Assembly (NCBI RefSeq): GCF_030160455.1
Contig: NZ_BSOJ01000030.1
Span: forward strand, 106,457-170,456
Direction of reading: 5' to 3'
Origin: Limnobacter litoralis
GTDB lineage: Bacteria > Pseudomonadota > Gammaproteobacteria > Burkholderiales > Burkholderiaceae_B
Length of the DNA: 64,000 bases
Part shown: positions 28,253 through 40,579 of the stretch, one piece after another
Position numbering within the stretch: the stretch's first letter is position 1
Layout of the letters: the number at the start of each line of letters is the position of its first letter
The notes under the pieces: model-generated
The model's database searches: none
The model's input: the letters and a program-made list of their open reading frames with translations, nothing else
Told to the model about the DNA's origin: nothing
Program-made: the position numbers and the translations under genes

Positions 28253-29163
28253 CCACGGCGACAACCCGGCTGCGGGCATCGGCCCCAGCCAAAATCAATC
28301 TGTTTTTGCACATCACAGGCCGGCGAGCCGACGGTTATCATCTGCTGGAAAGCCTGTTCTGCCCCATCGGCCTGTGTGACGAGGTTGAAATTGAACTGAG
28401 CCCCAGCCCTGACGGATTGCTGATTGAACGTGAAGGGCCGCTGGCCGCCCTGCCTGAACACATCGACCTGACAGCGCGTGCAGTGCGTGCATTTTTCGCC
28501 GCTTTGGGAGAGCCGTCCAACTGGCGGGTGATGCTGAAAGTCACCAAACGCATTCCCGAGCAGGCGGGCCTGGGTGGGGGCAGCAGCGACGCAGCCACTG
28601 TACTTAAGCTACTGCAAGCACACTTCGGCAATCCGCTGAACGATCAAATGCTGGCTGACCTGGCCTTGGCACTTGGGGCGGATGTGCCCTTTTTTCTGAA
28701 TGGCATGCCTGCGTTCGTCGAAGGCATTGGCGAAGAAATCACCCCCCTGCAAGTGCCTGCCCTGTGGCTTTTGGTCTACAAACCCCCACAATCGTGCCCC
28801 ACTGCCAAAATATTTTCAGATTCAGAATTGACACGAAACGCGACTAGCGTCAAAATGGCGGTCTTCGATTCGAGGCGTTCGGTTGAAGGTGAGTTGTGGA
28901 ACTGGCTAAACAGCCACACCCGCAACGCCATGCAGGCAGTGGTTGAAAAGCTTCTACCTGAATGGAAACAGCAGTTTGCAGTGTTTTCACAAACCTGTAG
29001 AACCGTTGGCTCACCACTGGTCAGAATGTCCGGGTCTGGCTCCGCAATGTTTGCCGTGTTTGAATCCCAAGATTCAGCCACCTTAGCCAAACAGGCCGCA
29101 GCTGCCCAAACGGGTGTGCTCTCAGGTCAATTGTTTGTCTGCCAGATCATGTCGAGTGGGTAG
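28249..29163 (+). CDS. ispE: 4-diphosphocytidyl-2-C-methyl-D-erythritol kinase
   Basis: A 304-residue GHMP kinase of the MEP isoprenoid pathway. N-terminal SAPAKINLFLHITGRRADGYHLL and the phosphate loop QAGLGGGSSDAATVL are diagnostic, with the C-terminal VRMSGSGSAMFAVF motif. The start is GTG, overlapping the lolB TGA (GTGA). It is followed immediately by tRNA-Gln and prs, a conserved order in Betaproteobacteria and gammaproteobacteria. Confidence 0.94.
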   Translation: MTTATTRLRASAPAKINLFLHITGRRADGYHLLESLFCPIGLCDEVEIELSPSPDGLLIEREGPLAALPEHIDLTARAVRAFFAALGEPSNWRVMLKVTKRIPEQAGLGGGSSDAATVLKLLQAHFGNPLNDQMLADLALALGADVPFFLNGMPAFVEGIGEEITPLQVPALWLLVYKPPQSCPTAKIFSDSELTRNATSVKMAVFDSRRSVEGELWNWLNSHTRNAMQAVVEKLLPEWKQQFAVFSQTCRTVGSPLVRMSGSGSAMFAVFESQDSATLAKQAAAAQTGVLSGQLFVCQIMSSG

Positions 29164-29182
29164 TACACCTAGCCCAAGTTTT

Positions 29183-29259
29183 AGGGGAGTCGCCAAGTTG
29201 GTTAAGGCACCGGATTTTGATTCCGGCATGCGAGGGTTCGAGTCCTTCCTCCCCTGCCA
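29183..29259 (+). tRNA. tRNA-Gln (UUG)
   Basis: A complete cloverleaf of 77 bases. The acceptor arm AGGGGAG pairs with CTCCCCT, the anticodon stem CCGGA with TCCGG, and the loop TTTTGAT puts TTG at 29217-29219. The T-arm carries GGGTTCGAGTCC and CCA is encoded. It reads the glutamine codons CAA/CAG. It lies between ispE and prs, as in many proteobacteria. Confidence 0.97.
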
Positions 29260-29267
29260 AATACCAA

Positions 29268-29297
29268 AGGGCCAGCCACAGGTTGGCCCTTTTTTTT
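29268..29297 (+). terminator. Terminator after tRNA-Gln
   Basis: The stem AGGGCCA/TGGCCCT with a nine-base loop is followed by a run of eight T. It ends the ispE-tRNA transcript before prs. Confidence 0.85.
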
Positions 29298-29332
29298 ATT
29301 GATCTACGCAAATCAGCACTTCGAGGCAGACG

Positions 29333-30283
29333 ATGGCACACGACAGCTTGATGGTCTTCACCGGCAATGCAATTCCAGCACTCGGTGAAGCCGTTGCCAA
29401 ACACCTGAACATTCCATTGGGCAAGGCCACCGTTGGCCGATTCTCCGATGGCGAAGTCATGGTTGAGATCAATGAAAACGTGCGCGGCAAAGACGTGTTC
29501 GTTCTTCAGTCCACCTGCGCCCCCACCAATGACAACCTGATGGAAATGATGGTCATGATTGACGCCCTGAAGCGCGCTTCAGCCGGACGCATCACAGCCG
29601 CCATTCCTTACTTCGGTTATGCCCGCCAAGACCGTCGCGTGCGTTCTTCCCGCGTGGCCATTACCGCCAAAGTGGTTGCCAACATGCTGCAAGTGGTCGG
29701 CGTAGACCGCGTGCTGACCATGGATCTTCACGCCGATCAAATTCAGGGTTTCTTCGACATTCCTGTGGACAACATCTACGCGTCGCCTGTTTTGCTCAGC
29801 GACGTCTGGAAACAGAACTTTGAAAACCTGATGGTGGTATCACCCGACGTAGGCGGCGTGGTTCGCGCCCGTGCCCTGGCCAAGCGCCTTGATTGCGACC
29901 TGGCCATCATCGACAAGCGTCGCCCCCGCGCCAACGTGGCTGAAGTCATGAACATCATCGGCGATGTCAAAGACCGCACCTGCGTCATCATGGACGACAT
30001 GGTCGACACCGCCAACACGCTGTGCAAAGCGGCTGCCGCACTGAAAGAAAACGGCGCCAAAAAAGTGGTGGCCTACTGTACCCACCCCGTGCTGTCCGGC
30101 GGCGCCATCCAGCGTGTTGAAGAATCCGCGCTTGATGAACTGGTCGTCACCGACACCATTCCGCTGAGCGAAGAAGGCCTGAACAGCAAAACCGTGCGCG
30201 TTCTCAGCGTGGCCGAACTGCTGGCCGAAACCATTCGCCGCATTGTGCGTTCAGACTCTGTCAGCTCGCTGTTTATCGACTGA
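29333..30283 (+). CDS. prs: Ribose-phosphate pyrophosphokinase
   Basis: A 316-residue PRPP synthetase making 5-phosphoribosyl 1-pyrophosphate for nucleotide, His, Trp and NAD synthesis. It contains the flexible loop [21 protein letters not shown], the signature [15 protein letters not shown] and the PRPP-binding loop [14 protein letters not shown], where one Gly of the common VDTAGT is Asn. Length is normal. It is preceded by the tRNA-Gln terminator and followed by rplY. Confidence 0.96.
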   Translation: MAHDSLMVFTGNAIPALGEAVAKHLNIPLGKATVGRFSDGEVMVEINENVRGKDVFVLQSTCAPTNDNLMEMMVMIDALKRASAGRITAAIPYFGYARQDRRVRSSRVAITAKVVANMLQVVGVDRVLTMDLHADQIQGFFDIPVDNIYASPVLLSDVWKQNFENLMVVSPDVGGVVRARALAKRLDCDLAIIDKRRPRANVAEVMNIIGDVKDRTCVIMDDMVDTANTLCKAAAALKENGAKKVVAYCTHPVLSGGAIQRVEESALDELVVTDTIPLSEEGLNSKTVRVLSVAELLAETIRRIVRSDSVSSLFID

Positions 30284-30370
30284 TCGAATTTTTCGGGTCG
30301 CGTGTGGCCACCCTTAAGTGTCACACAGCCGGGCAAGCTGGTCGCGGTAAGCCCAAACAAGGAGATTTTT

Positions 30371-30967
30371 ATGAAAGTAGTAGCAACATCCCGCACAGAG
30401 CAGGGTTCCGGAGCGAGCCGCCGCCTGCGTCGTGCCGGTCAGGTACCTGGCATTGTGTATGGTTTCGACAAAGAAGCCCAGGCTATCAGCATCGAGCACA
30501 ACCCGCTGTGGCACTCACTGAAAAAGGAACTGTTCCATTCTTCAGTGCTTACACTGGAAATTGACGGCAAAGCCGAAAAAGTGCTGTTGCGTGACGTACA
30601 GGCCCACCCTTACAAGCAACAAATCCTGCACATCGACTTCCAGCGCGTTGACGAAAACGTACCGATCCACATGGCAGTGCCTCTGCACTACTTCGGACAC
30701 CAGGAATCACCCGCCGTGAAACTGCACGGTGGTCAGGTCACCTTCGTGGCCAACCAGATCGAATTGGTCTGCTTGCCCAAAGACCTGCCTGAATTCGTCA
30801 AAGTGGATTGTGGCATTCTCGACATCACCAAGCGTTCTATCCACGTGTCAGACGTTGCGCTGCCTGAAGGTGTTTCAATTCCTGAACACGGCCAGCAAGA
30901 CGCCTCACTGGTTACCGTTAAAATCAAAAATGCAGCCGCCAAGGCTGCCGAAGCTGCCAACGACTAA
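30371..30967 (+). CDS. rplY: Ribosomal protein L25/general stress protein Ctc
   Basis: A 198-residue long-form L25. The N-terminal 5S rRNA-binding domain ([51 protein letters not shown]) is followed by the C-terminal TL5-like domain. It binds 5S rRNA in the 50S subunit. A GGAG Shine-Dalgarno precedes the ATG. The prs-rplY-pth order is common in Proteobacteria. Confidence 0.95.
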   Translation: MKVVATSRTEQGSGASRRLRRAGQVPGIVYGFDKEAQAISIEHNPLWHSLKKELFHSSVLTLEIDGKAEKVLLRDVQAHPYKQQILHIDFQRVDENVPIHMAVPLHYFGHQESPAVKLHGGQVTFVANQIELVCLPKDLPEFVKVDCGILDITKRSIHVSDVALPEGVSIPEHGQQDASLVTVKIKNAAAKAAEAAND

Positions 30968-30991
30968 GCAACTGCTCGTTCAGCAACTCAA

Positions 30992-31020
30992 AAAGCCGCT
31001 CACACCGAGCGGCTTTTTTT
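30992..31020 (+). terminator. Terminator after rplY
   Basis: The stem GCCGCTC/GAGCGGC with a five-base loop, flanked by AA/TT, is followed by seven T. It sits 25 bases after the rplY stop. Confidence 0.87.
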
Positions 31021-31077
31021 ATGTCCTGCGCCCTTGTCGGGCTAAAATGCCGTTTTACCCAGCAGTCGCAACACCTT

Positions 31078-31731
31078 ATGCCCGCCCAAAAACCGATCCG
31101 CCTGATTGTTGGCTTGTGCAACCCCGGCCCTGAATATGTAGACACCCGTCACAATGCGGGGGCTTGGTACACCGAGGCGCTGGCGCAGGATTTGGGCGCA
31201 CAGTTCAAACACGAAAGCCGCTTTTTTGGCGATCTTGCACGGGTCAAGGTTCAAGGCGAAGACTTGTGGATACTGATGCCAACGACCTACATGAACCGGT
31301 CGGGGCAGGCCGTGCTGGCCGTGGCCAGCTTCTTCAAAATCTTGCCCGATGAAATTCTGGTGGCCCACGACGAACTGGATGTCCTTCCCGGCCAACTGAA
31401 AATCAAGAAAGGCGGTGGCAACGCTGGCCACAATGGTCTGAAAGACATTTCGGCCAAACTCGGAACGCCTGATTTTTGGCGGGCTCGTATCGGAATAGGG
31501 CATCCGCGCTCGCTGGGATTGAATCAGGGCGTGGCCGATTTTGTGCTGCACCGGCCCAGCGCAGACCATCAAAACCAGATCGCAGACTGCATCGAAATTC
31601 TGTTGAAAAACACACCACTGATGCTTCAGGGCAATATCGCCATGGCGACCACCCGCGTACACACTGAAGTCGACAAGGCCTGGAAAGCGCGGCAGACCCC
31701 AGCCAAAGGTGAGGCGGGCAATGCCGCTTAA
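31078..31731 (+). CDS. pth: Peptidyl-tRNA hydrolase
   Basis: A 217-residue Pth that frees tRNA from dropped-off peptidyl-tRNA. The start [20 protein letters not shown] includes the catalytic histidine, and [40 protein letters not shown] are classic motifs. The ATG at 31078 follows a short leader after the rplY terminator. Its end overlaps the patatin-like gene by 11 bases. Confidence 0.95.
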   Translation: MPAQKPIRLIVGLCNPGPEYVDTRHNAGAWYTEALAQDLGAQFKHESRFFGDLARVKVQGEDLWILMPTTYMNRSGQAVLAVASFFKILPDEILVAHDELDVLPGQLKIKKGGGNAGHNGLKDISAKLGTPDFWRARIGIGHPRSLGLNQGVADFVLHRPSADHQNQIADCIEILLKNTPLMLQGNIAMATTRVHTEVDKAWKARQTPAKGEAGNAA

Positions 31732-32845
31732 GCACCTCAGGATTATTGCCGGCCCCAAGGCCAAGGCGCACATTCGAGCCAACGGATTGAAAGCAGCCGA
31801 CATTGCTGCCATACCAGGCGCAGCAGGCGGGCCCAAAGGCCTGATCCTGCAAGGACTTGATCACTTTCTATTCAACCATTGGTTGACAAATGACACCCTG
31901 GCTGAAAGGGTGAAAAATGGCCTTCCAGCCCTGCAGTTGATTGGCGCTTCCATTGGCGCGTGGCGCATGGCTGCAGCAGCCAGTTCAAACCCATCCAATG
32001 CCTTGAACGAACTGGCAAACCAGTACTGTGAAGCGCAGCGCTATCCCAAAGGGGTCGATCGGGATTCGATCACTGAAACCTGCATGCGCATGGTTGAGAA
32101 CCTGACTGCGCCGCACTTGAGCAGCATGGGCAAACCGACGCACAAGAACCTGGTGGTGTGGGTCAACAAGGGTTTGCAACCGCTCCACAAACCGCACCCA
32201 CACCCCACAAGGCCCCCTTTGGCCAGAAAGCGGGGCTTTGCCGCCGCAGTGGTGGCAAACAGCATCGGCCGCAACACACTTGCCCACTATTTTGAGCGCC
32301 ATGTATTGGCCACACAGCCCGACGAACTCGGTTGGCTGACCAAGCCCTTTGACCGCATTCCACTGCAAATGCATGCGCTCAATGAAGGCAACCTGCAAGC
32401 AAGCCTGCTGGCCTCTGGAAGCATTCCATTTGTGCTTAACCCGGTGCAGACCATTCCCGCTGCGCAGCCTGACCAACCCGCACTGGAAGGTCCTTTCTGG
32501 GACGGAGGCTTGACGGACTATCACCTTGCCCTTCCCTATCATCGCGTCAATGGCCTGGTGCTGTACCCGCATTTCTCAAACACCGTAACCCCTGGCTGGC
32601 TCGACAAATTCCTGAAAACGCGCAAAGCCAACCCGGACTGGATGAGCAATGTTGTTCTGCTGTGCCCCAGTGCCGAATTCGTGAACAGTTTGCCCGGTCG
32701 AAAAATTCCAGACCGCAGCGACTTCAAGCGGTATGGTGAGAATCACGACCTGCGCATTCAACACTGGCGAGAAGCCATCCAGCGGAGCAATGCCTTGGCT
32801 GAAGAATTTGAGAATTGGCTAAAGCATCCACACTTTGACGTCTAG
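31721..32845 (+). CDS. Patatin-like phospholipase family protein
   Basis: A 374-residue cytoplasmic protein with patatin hallmarks: an oxyanion-type Gly-rich loop ([13 protein letters not shown]), a nucleophile elbow (GASIGAW, GxSxG, Ser near residue 70) and a DGG catalytic-aspartate motif ([10 protein letters not shown] near residue 265). This suggests a Ser-Asp lipid hydrolase, but no substrate is evident. No signal peptide is seen. It starts inside the end of pth (ATG at 31721 after AGGTGAGG), so the two are co-translated; pth itself has no known link to lipids. Confidence 0.72.
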   Translation: MPLKHLRIIAGPKAKAHIRANGLKAADIAAIPGAAGGPKGLILQGLDHFLFNHWLTNDTLAERVKNGLPALQLIGASIGAWRMAAAASSNPSNALNELANQYCEAQRYPKGVDRDSITETCMRMVENLTAPHLSSMGKPTHKNLVVWVNKGLQPLHKPHPHPTRPPLARKRGFAAAVVANSIGRNTLAHYFERHVLATQPDELGWLTKPFDRIPLQMHALNEGNLQASLLASGSIPFVLNPVQTIPAAQPDQPALEGPFWDGGLTDYHLALPYHRVNGLVLYPHFSNTVTPGWLDKFLKTRKANPDWMSNVVLLCPSAEFVNSLPGRKIPDRSDFKRYGENHDLRIQHWREAIQRSNALAEEFENWLKHPHFDV

Positions 32846-32907
32846 CGACAAGCGCAGAAGGGTTACAATTCAGCCTATTTCGTTGAATTCACAAGCACTT
32901 TCTTCCT

Positions 32908-34002
32908 ATGACACTCAAATGCGGCATCGTTGGCCTTCCCAACGTCGGTAAATCCACCCTGTTCAACGCGCTCACCAAGGCGGGTATTGCGGCTGAAAAC
33001 TATCCCTTCTGCACCATCGAACCCAACGTGGGCATCGTGGAAGTACCCGACGACCGTTTGGACAAGCTGGCTGAAATCGTAAAGCCCGAGCGCATCATGC
33101 CCGCCACCGTTGAGTTTGTGGACATAGCGGGTCTGGTGGCCGGGGCCTCCAAGGGCGAGGGCTTGGGCAACCAGTTTTTGTCACACATTCGGGAAACCGA
33201 CGCCATCGTGAACGTGGTGCGCTGTTTTGAAGACGACAATGTGGTGCACGTCAACGGCAAGGTCGATCCCATCGCCGACATTGAAACCATCGAAACCGAG
33301 CTGTGCCTGGCTGACCTGGGCACGGTTGAAAAAGCAGTGCATCGCTATGCCAAACAAGCGCGTGCAGGCAATGACAAAGAAGCGGCAAAGCTGCTGGGCA
33401 TTCTGCAGCAATGCGAGGCCCACCTGAACGAAGCCAAACCCGTGCGTGCGCTCGGCCTGAGCGAAGAAGACCTGTTTGCGATCAAAAGCTTTGGCCTGAT
33501 CACTGCCAAGCCCGCCATGTATGTGGCCAACGTGGCTGAAGACGGGTTTGAGAACAACCCGCTGGTTGAGCGCCTAACCGAGTACGCCAACAAGCAAAAT
33601 GCCCCTGTTGTGGCAGTTTGCGCCGCTATTGAGGCGGAAATTGCCGACCTTGATGACGCCGACAAGATGGAATTTCTGGAAAGCATTGGCATGACAGAAC
33701 CCGGCTTGAATCGCGTGATCCGAGCCGGCTTCAAGCTGCTGGGCCTGCAGACCTACTTCACCGCGGGCGTGAAAGAAGTGCGGGCGTGGACCATTCACAT
33801 CGGCGACACCGCCCCCAAAGCGGCTGGTGTCATCCACACCGACTTTGAACGCGGCTTTATTCGCGCACAAACCATCGCCTATGAAGACTATGTGAAATTC
33901 AAAGGCGAAAACGGCGCCAAAGAGGCCGGAAAAATGCGCGCTGAAGGCAAGGAATACGTGGTTCAGGACGGCGACGTCATGAACTTCCTGTTCAACGTGT
34001 AG
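32908..34002 (+). CDS. ychF: Redox-regulated ATPase YchF
   Basis: A 364-residue Obg-family P-loop protein. G1 is [15 protein letters not shown]3 is [22 protein letters not shown], and the C-terminal TGS domain runs from [29 protein letters not shown] to [13 protein letters not shown]. YchF prefers ATP, binds ribosomes and represses the oxidative stress response. Strong and complete. Confidence 0.95.
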   Translation: MTLKCGIVGLPNVGKSTLFNALTKAGIAAENYPFCTIEPNVGIVEVPDDRLDKLAEIVKPERIMPATVEFVDIAGLVAGASKGEGLGNQFLSHIRETDAIVNVVRCFEDDNVVHVNGKVDPIADIETIETELCLADLGTVEKAVHRYAKQARAGNDKEAAKLLGILQQCEAHLNEAKPVRALGLSEEDLFAIKSFGLITAKPAMYVANVAEDGFENNPLVERLTEYANKQNAPVVAVCAAIEAEIADLDDADKMEFLESIGMTEPGLNRVIRAGFKLLGLQTYFTAGVKEVRAWTIHIGDTAPKAAGVIHTDFERGFIRAQTIAYEDYVKFKGENGAKEAGKMRAEGKEYVVQDGDVMNFLFNV

Positions 34003-34035
34003 CCACACAGCCAAAATTGCGGCAAACTCGGATGC

Positions 34036-36051
<2,016 letters not shown>

Positions 36052-36098
36052 GGTGGTTCTCCGGTTCTTGATGCCTGTTTTCAATAACCCGAGTTGTA

Positions 36099-36725
36099 TC
36101 ACACTGTGGCCGAACCGAACAAATGCGCGTGCACCTTACCGGCTTTTAATTGCCGCAACAGGGCAATATTGTGTAGTGCAGCCTTATTGCCCAAATCTGA
36201 CTCAAAACCAGTCAGGCTTTCGCCCCACTCGATGTAAATCAGGGTTGAAGGGCCGGCCAAGCTGCCCAAGGCCGGCAAACAGCGGTGCAACAGGTCAGTG
36301 CCAAATGGCGGATCAAGGGCAATCAGGTCGAAAGGCGCAGCAGGCTTTAATGCGCCCAGGGTGGCGCAGGCCTCGCCCTGCCGCACAGTCAACACAGGCT
36401 TGGGGCCCCAGTCGCCCTGCCAGCGGCCAAGCAGGGTGCTGCGGTTGCTGTTTAAAAAATCGATTGCCTTGCGGTTTTGCTCGACAAACAGCACCTCAGC
36501 GGCCCCACGCGAAGCCGCTTCAAACCCAAGCGCACCCGTGCCGGCAAAGGCATCCAGCACACGCCAGCCGGTGCAGTCTTGCCCCAGCCAGTTGAACAGG
36601 GTCTCACGCACCCGGTCGGGCGTGGGCCGCAGGCCCTCTACAGGGGCCACAGGCAGCACATTGCGCCGCCAGGCCCCGCCGACAATCCGGAGTTGTCCAC
36701 TCGGGCCACCAGAAGCTTTGCTCAA
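36099..36725 (-). CDS. rsmD: 16S rRNA (guanine(966)-N(2))-methyltransferase
   Basis: A 208-residue SAM-dependent methyltransferase. The SAM motif [20 protein letters not shown] and the catalytic motif [10 protein letters not shown] are RsmD's. It modifies G966 of 16S rRNA. The start codon is TTG, overlapping the TGA of the upstream peptidase gene; no ATG gives a better start. Confidence 0.9.
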   Translation of the reverse strand: MSKASGGPSGQLRIVGGAWRRNVLPVAPVEGLRPTPDRVRETLFNWLGQDCTGWRVLDAFAGTGALGFEAASRGAAEVLFVEQNRKAIDFLNSNRSTLLGRWQGDWGPKPVLTVRQGEACATLGALKPAAPFDLIALDPPFGTDLLHRCLPALGSLAGPSTLIYIEWGESLTGFESDLGNKAALHNIALLRQLKAGKVHAHLFGSATV

Positions 36726-38068
36726 GGCTGCCCGCCCACCACCACGGTCACCAGCTTGTCTTTCTTCACGTGGCGAGCAAAAGCCTCGCGGGCGCTTTGC
36801 ACTGTCACCTTCTGGATGTTGCTGGTCCAGGTGTCCAAAAAGTTCAAAGGCATGTTGTAGATGCCCATCATGGACAAATTCGCCACCAGGTCGGAATTGC
36901 TGTCGATGCGCAGCGGGAATCCGCCAATCAGGTTTTTCTTGGCGGCGTCCAGCTCGGCCTGCGTGGGTCCGTTCTGAATGAAATTGTCCAGCGTGCTGTT
37001 CAAAAGGCCCAGCGCTTCATGGGTTTTGTCGCGACGGGTCTGCATGCCCACCTGGTAAGGGCCCGCGTCGCCCAGCGGCATGAAGTAGCTGTACACGCTG
37101 TAGGCCAGGCCGCGCTTTTCGCGAATTTCGTTCATCAGCCGAGACACAAAACCACCGCCACCGATCACATGGTTGGCCACCAGCAGGTCGAAGTAATCGG
37201 GCGTACCCCGGCGCATGGCAGGCAACCCAACCAAAATGTGGCTTTGTTCGGCCGGGTGGTCAATGTGGATCAGCTTGCCCTGTTCTTGCGCCTGCAGGGC
37301 CTCGTAGTCTTCGCCGCCCAGCGGGTTGCTGGTCAAGGTGCCTTGCGGCAAATTGGCCGTCAGCTGGTTGGCCAGTTTCTCGGCCTGTTCGCGGGTCAGG
37401 TTGCCCACCATCGACACCACCGCGTATTTCACGAGGTAGCGGTTTTGGTAAAAGTCCTGCACGTCCTTCAAGGTGATGGCATTCAGGCTGGCTTCGGTCA
37501 CTGGCGTGCCGTATGGGTGCTTGGGGTACATCGCCTGCATGAAGGCGCGAGACGCCAGTGGCCCAGGCTTGGTCAATTCTTCCTTCAAGTCCGACACGGA
37601 ACGCGACAACTCGCGCTTAAGGATGTCGTCTTTGAATTCAGGTTGCTGCATGACCTTTTCAAACAACGCAATCGACTTGTCAAACTGCGGCTGTGCGGTC
37701 AGTGTGCGAAGCTGAAAGCCTGCGTAATCCACGCCGGCGTCGCTGCCGAAATTGGCACCGGTGTCGGCAAAACCGTCGGCAATCTGGTCTTCGCTCATGC
37801 CCTTGGCACCACGGCCCAGCATGTCACTCACGACTGAGGCCAAACCCTCCTTGCCAGCGGGGTCGTTGCGGCTACCGGCCGGAAAATCAACGCGCACGTC
37901 GAGCATGGGCAAGGCCTCGGTGCGCATGAACATCACCTTGGCACCACTGTCGGTTTTCCAGGTTTGAATGGGCAGGGTGGCGTTGGCAGCCCCGGCAAAG
38001 GCCATCAGGGCAAGCCCGAACAGCGCGGTCACCACTGTATTTCTTTGTTTCAACATTGTCTTCACCAT
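36722..38068 (-). CDS. M16 family peptidase-like protein, inactive subunit
   Basis: A 448-residue secreted insulinase-like (M16) protein with an N-terminal signal (TALFGLALMAFAGAANA). The position of the HxxEH zinc motif reads GLASVVSDML, so the zinc site is missing and it is probably the noncatalytic partner of the upstream protein. The Arg/Tyr segment in the C-terminal half (GGFVSRLMNEIREKRGLAYSVYSYF) is kept, as in the substrate-binding halves of such pairs. The pair is transcribed with rsmD and coaD. Confidence 0.88.
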   Translation of the reverse strand: MVKTMLKQRNTVVTALFGLALMAFAGAANATLPIQTWKTDSGAKVMFMRTEALPMLDVRVDFPAGSRNDPAGKEGLASVVSDMLGRGAKGMSEDQIADGFADTGANFGSDAGVDYAGFQLRTLTAQPQFDKSIALFEKVMQQPEFKDDILKRELSRSVSDLKEELTKPGPLASRAFMQAMYPKHPYGTPVTEASLNAITLKDVQDFYQNRYLVKYAVVSMVGNLTREQAEKLANQLTANLPQGTLTSNPLGGEDYEALQAQEQGKLIHIDHPAEQSHILVGLPAMRRGTPDYFDLLVANHVIGGGGFVSRLMNEIREKRGLAYSVYSYFMPLGDAGPYQVGMQTRRDKTHEALGLLNSTLDNFIQNGPTQAELDAAKKNLIGGFPLRIDSNSDLVANLSMMGIYNMPLNFLDTWTSNIQKVTVQSAREAFARHVKKDKLVTVVVGGQP

Positions 38069-38087
38069 CTCTTGTTACTGCTGACAA

Positions 38088-39515
38088 TCAATGCAACATG
38101 CCGCTGGGTGCGGGTGCCTGCTTTTTGTTGGGGTCAATTGGCAAGGGGTACAAAGTGCCCACTGTCATTTGGGCGGTGTCAAAGTACCGCTTGGCAACGT
38201 CTTGCACCTCGGCGCGGGTCACGGTTTTCATCTGGTCGATCATGCGGTCAATGTCTTCAACCTTGAAACCCAGTGTCAGCGTCTGGCCGATTTCCATGGC
38301 CTGGCCGAATACAGAATCGCGCTTGTACACTTGGCCAGCCATCAGCTGGCTTTTTACGCGCTCCAGCTCTTGCTCTGAAATGCCGTCGTCTGCCACTTTC
38401 TTGACTTGGGCCAACAGGTCTTTCTCAAGCTGATCCACGGTTTTGCCCTTGGCGGGCGTGCCTTCGAGGTAAAACAGCGAAGGGCCTCGGCCTGTCATGT
38501 CGTAACTGGCACCCACACTGACCGCTTCCTGTGTGCCCTGCACCAGGCTTTTGTTCAGGCGTGCGCCAGAGTAGCCATCGAGCACCGCCGCCAGCACGTC
38601 CAAGGCGTAAGGGTCGCGGTCTTTGGCAACATCTTCCAGCTTGGGCACTTTGAACCCGATCAACACGTAGGGGTTTTCGGCGGGCGCACGCACTTCCACT
38701 CGGCGTACGCCTTCCTGCTTTGGCTCCACTTGGGGCTTGCGGTCTGGCAGCGTGCCCGCCTTGATCTGCCCATAGGTTTCGTCAGCCCACTTTTTGACCT
38801 GCGCGGGGTTGACGTCACCGGCAACCACTACGACGGCGTTGTTGGGCTCGTACCAGGTGTGGTACCAGTTGGCCACGTCGCTGGCGGTCATGTGTTCAAG
38901 GTCGTTCATCCAGCCTATCACAGGCCGACGGGCCGGGTTGGCTTCAAAGGCAGTGGCCAAAAAAGCCTCGTACAGCTTGGCCTGAGCCTGGTCTTCGGTG
39001 CGCATGCGGCGCTCTTCCATCACCACCTGAATTTCTTTCTTGAACTCAGCGGGCAACACCTGCAGATTGTGCATGCGGTCGGCTTCCAGCTCCATCATGC
39101 GCTTGAGGTTTTTGGCCTGAATCTGTTGAAAATAGGCGGTGTAATCGCGGCTGGTGAACGCGTTTTCCTGGCCGCCCAAGCCCGCCACAATTTTGGAAAA
39201 ATCGCCGGGCTTCAGCTTCTTGGTGCCCTTGAACATCATGTGTTCCAGCGCGTGCGACACCCCGGTGGTGCCGTTGAATTCATCAATGGCGCCGATTTTG
39301 TACCACACCATGTGGGCCACGGTGGGTGCGCGGTGGTCTTCCTTCACCACCAAACGCAAACCGTTTGACAACTTGTACTGTGTGATGTCGCCATCGGCGG
39401 CCTGCACCTGCGTTGCACCCAGTGCACACACAGCCACCATTGCCACCACTTGCACGCCACGCACGCAGCGCGACCACACACCGGGACCAGAAAGACGTCG
39501 ATTCGTGTTTTTCAT
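38088..39515 (-). CDS. M16 family zinc peptidase, catalytic subunit
   Basis: A 475-residue secreted peptidase with a signal ending around VCALGATQVQA. The zinc motif HALEHMMFKG (HxxEH) and the downstream ELEADRM give the third ligand. With the inactive partner downstream it forms the typical two-gene M16B arrangement of proteobacterial periplasmic proteases. I use the ATG at 39515, because the earlier frame opening has no signal peptide directly after it. The gene diverges from ftsY. Substrates are unknown. Confidence 0.92.
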   Translation of the reverse strand: MKNTNRRLSGPGVWSRCVRGVQVVAMVAVCALGATQVQAADGDITQYKLSNGLRLVVKEDHRAPTVAHMVWYKIGAIDEFNGTTGVSHALEHMMFKGTKKLKPGDFSKIVAGLGGQENAFTSRDYTAYFQQIQAKNLKRMMELEADRMHNLQVLPAEFKKEIQVVMEERRMRTEDQAQAKLYEAFLATAFEANPARRPVIGWMNDLEHMTASDVANWYHTWYEPNNAVVVVAGDVNPAQVKKWADETYGQIKAGTLPDRKPQVEPKQEGVRRVEVRAPAENPYVLIGFKVPKLEDVAKDRDPYALDVLAAVLDGYSGARLNKSLVQGTQEAVSVGASYDMTGRGPSLFYLEGTPAKGKTVDQLEKDLLAQVKKVADDGISEQELERVKSQLMAGQVYKRDSVFGQAMEIGQTLTLGFKVEDIDRMIDQMKTVTRAEVQDVAKRYFDTAQMTVGTLYPLPIDPNKKQAPAPSGMLH

Positions 39516-39649
39516 TGCCTTAAACCACCTATGTGCTGCGAAAATTTGGGACCTCGCCAATGGTAGAATGCTTTGGCGTTCGGTCAAGGCGTGTGACCAC
39601 CATTCTTGCATTTTGGTTCACCCAAGCATTTCTACTCGGAGTTTTTTCA

Positions 39650-40579
39650 ATGCAGATCCCAGGGCAAAGACAGGACTGGCTGGGCCGCCTGAAATCAGGC
39701 CTCACCAAGACCCGTTCCGGCTTCACCTCTATTTTTACCGGCCGCAAGGTCGATGAAAGCCTGTTTGAAGAACTCGAAGAGCGCCTTCTGCTGGCCGACT
39801 GCGGCCTGCCCGCCACCGAGCTGTTGATGCAAAAAGTGCGCGACGCCGTTTACCAAAAAAGCATCACCACCGCCGAGGGCGTGCAGCTTGCGCTGCGCGA
39901 CGCCATTTTTGATTTGCTTCGCCCGCTGGAAACCAGCATGGGCGTCGACCGCGCCCGCCCCCTGGTCATGATGGTGGTCGGCGTCAATGGCGCCGGCAAA
40001 ACCACCAGCATCGGCAAACTTGCCAACTATTACGCCGACATCGGCTACAACGTGCTGCTGGCCGCGGGCGACACATTCCGCGCTGCCGCACGTGAACAGC
40101 TGGACGTGTGGGGTCAGCGCAGCAATGTGGATGTCATTTCCGCCAAAGGCGCCGACCCGGCCGCTGTGGCGTTTGATTCTGTTCAATCGGCCATTGCGCG
40201 GCACTCGCACATCATCATCGTCGACACCGCAGGCCGCCTGCCTACGCAACTCCACCTGATGGAAGAACTGAAAAAGGTCAAAAAAGTGGTGGGCAAGGCC
40301 AAAACCGACGCGCCGCATGAAATCGTGCTGGTGGTCGACGCCACCAACGGACAAAACGCCCTGCAGCAGATCAAGGCCTTCAACGACGCCCTCGGCCTGA
40401 CCGCACTGGTGGTCACCAAGCTGGACGGCACCGCCAAAGGCGGCATTCTGGCCGCCATGAGCATGAGCACCCGCGTGCCCGTGGCCTTCATCGGCGTGGG
40501 CGAAAAGCTGGAAGACCTGCGCCCCTTCAACCCCCGTGAATTTGCAAACGCCCTGGTCGGCATCGAGTCCAACCCATGA
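39650..40579 (+). CDS. ftsY: Signal recognition particle receptor FtsY
   Basis: A 309-residue SRP GTPase. The N domain (WLGRLKSGLTKTRSGFTSIFTGRKVDESLFEELEERLLLADCG) is followed by G1 (GVNGAGKTTSIGKLA), DTAGRLPTQ and TKLDGTAKGG. The ATG at 39650 has a CGGAG Shine-Dalgarno about nine bases upstream. The acidic A domain of E. coli is absent, which is common. ftsE follows with an ATGA overlap. Confidence 0.95.
   Translation: MQIPGQRQDWLGRLKSGLTKTRSGFTSIFTGRKVDESLFEELEERLLLADCGLPATELLMQKVRDAVYQKSITTAEGVQLALRDAIFDLLRPLETSMGVDRARPLVMMVVGVNGAGKTTSIGKLANYYADIGYNVLLAAGDTFRAAAREQLDVWGQRSNVDVISAKGADPAAVAFDSVQSAIARHSHIIIVDTAGRLPTQLHLMEELKKVKKVVGKAKTDAPHEIVLVVDATNGQNALQQIKAFNDALGLTALVVTKLDGTAKGGILAAMSMSTRVPVAFIGVGEKLEDLRPFNPREFANALVGIESNP

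Noticed and set aside
32846..32907. Promoter for ychF (TACAAT at 32864)
   Set aside because: The nearest TTGACG is 23 bases away, too far for a sigma-70 spacer, so it was not listed.
36722..38068. M16 gene lacking HxxEH as a broken protease
   Set aside because: Paired active/inactive M16 subunits are a known arrangement and the gene is otherwise full length with a signal peptide, so it is not a pseudogene.
38406..39368. Plus-strand open frame of 320 codons opposite the M16 peptidase
   Set aside because: Antisense shadow of a gene with clear zinc-peptidase motifs.
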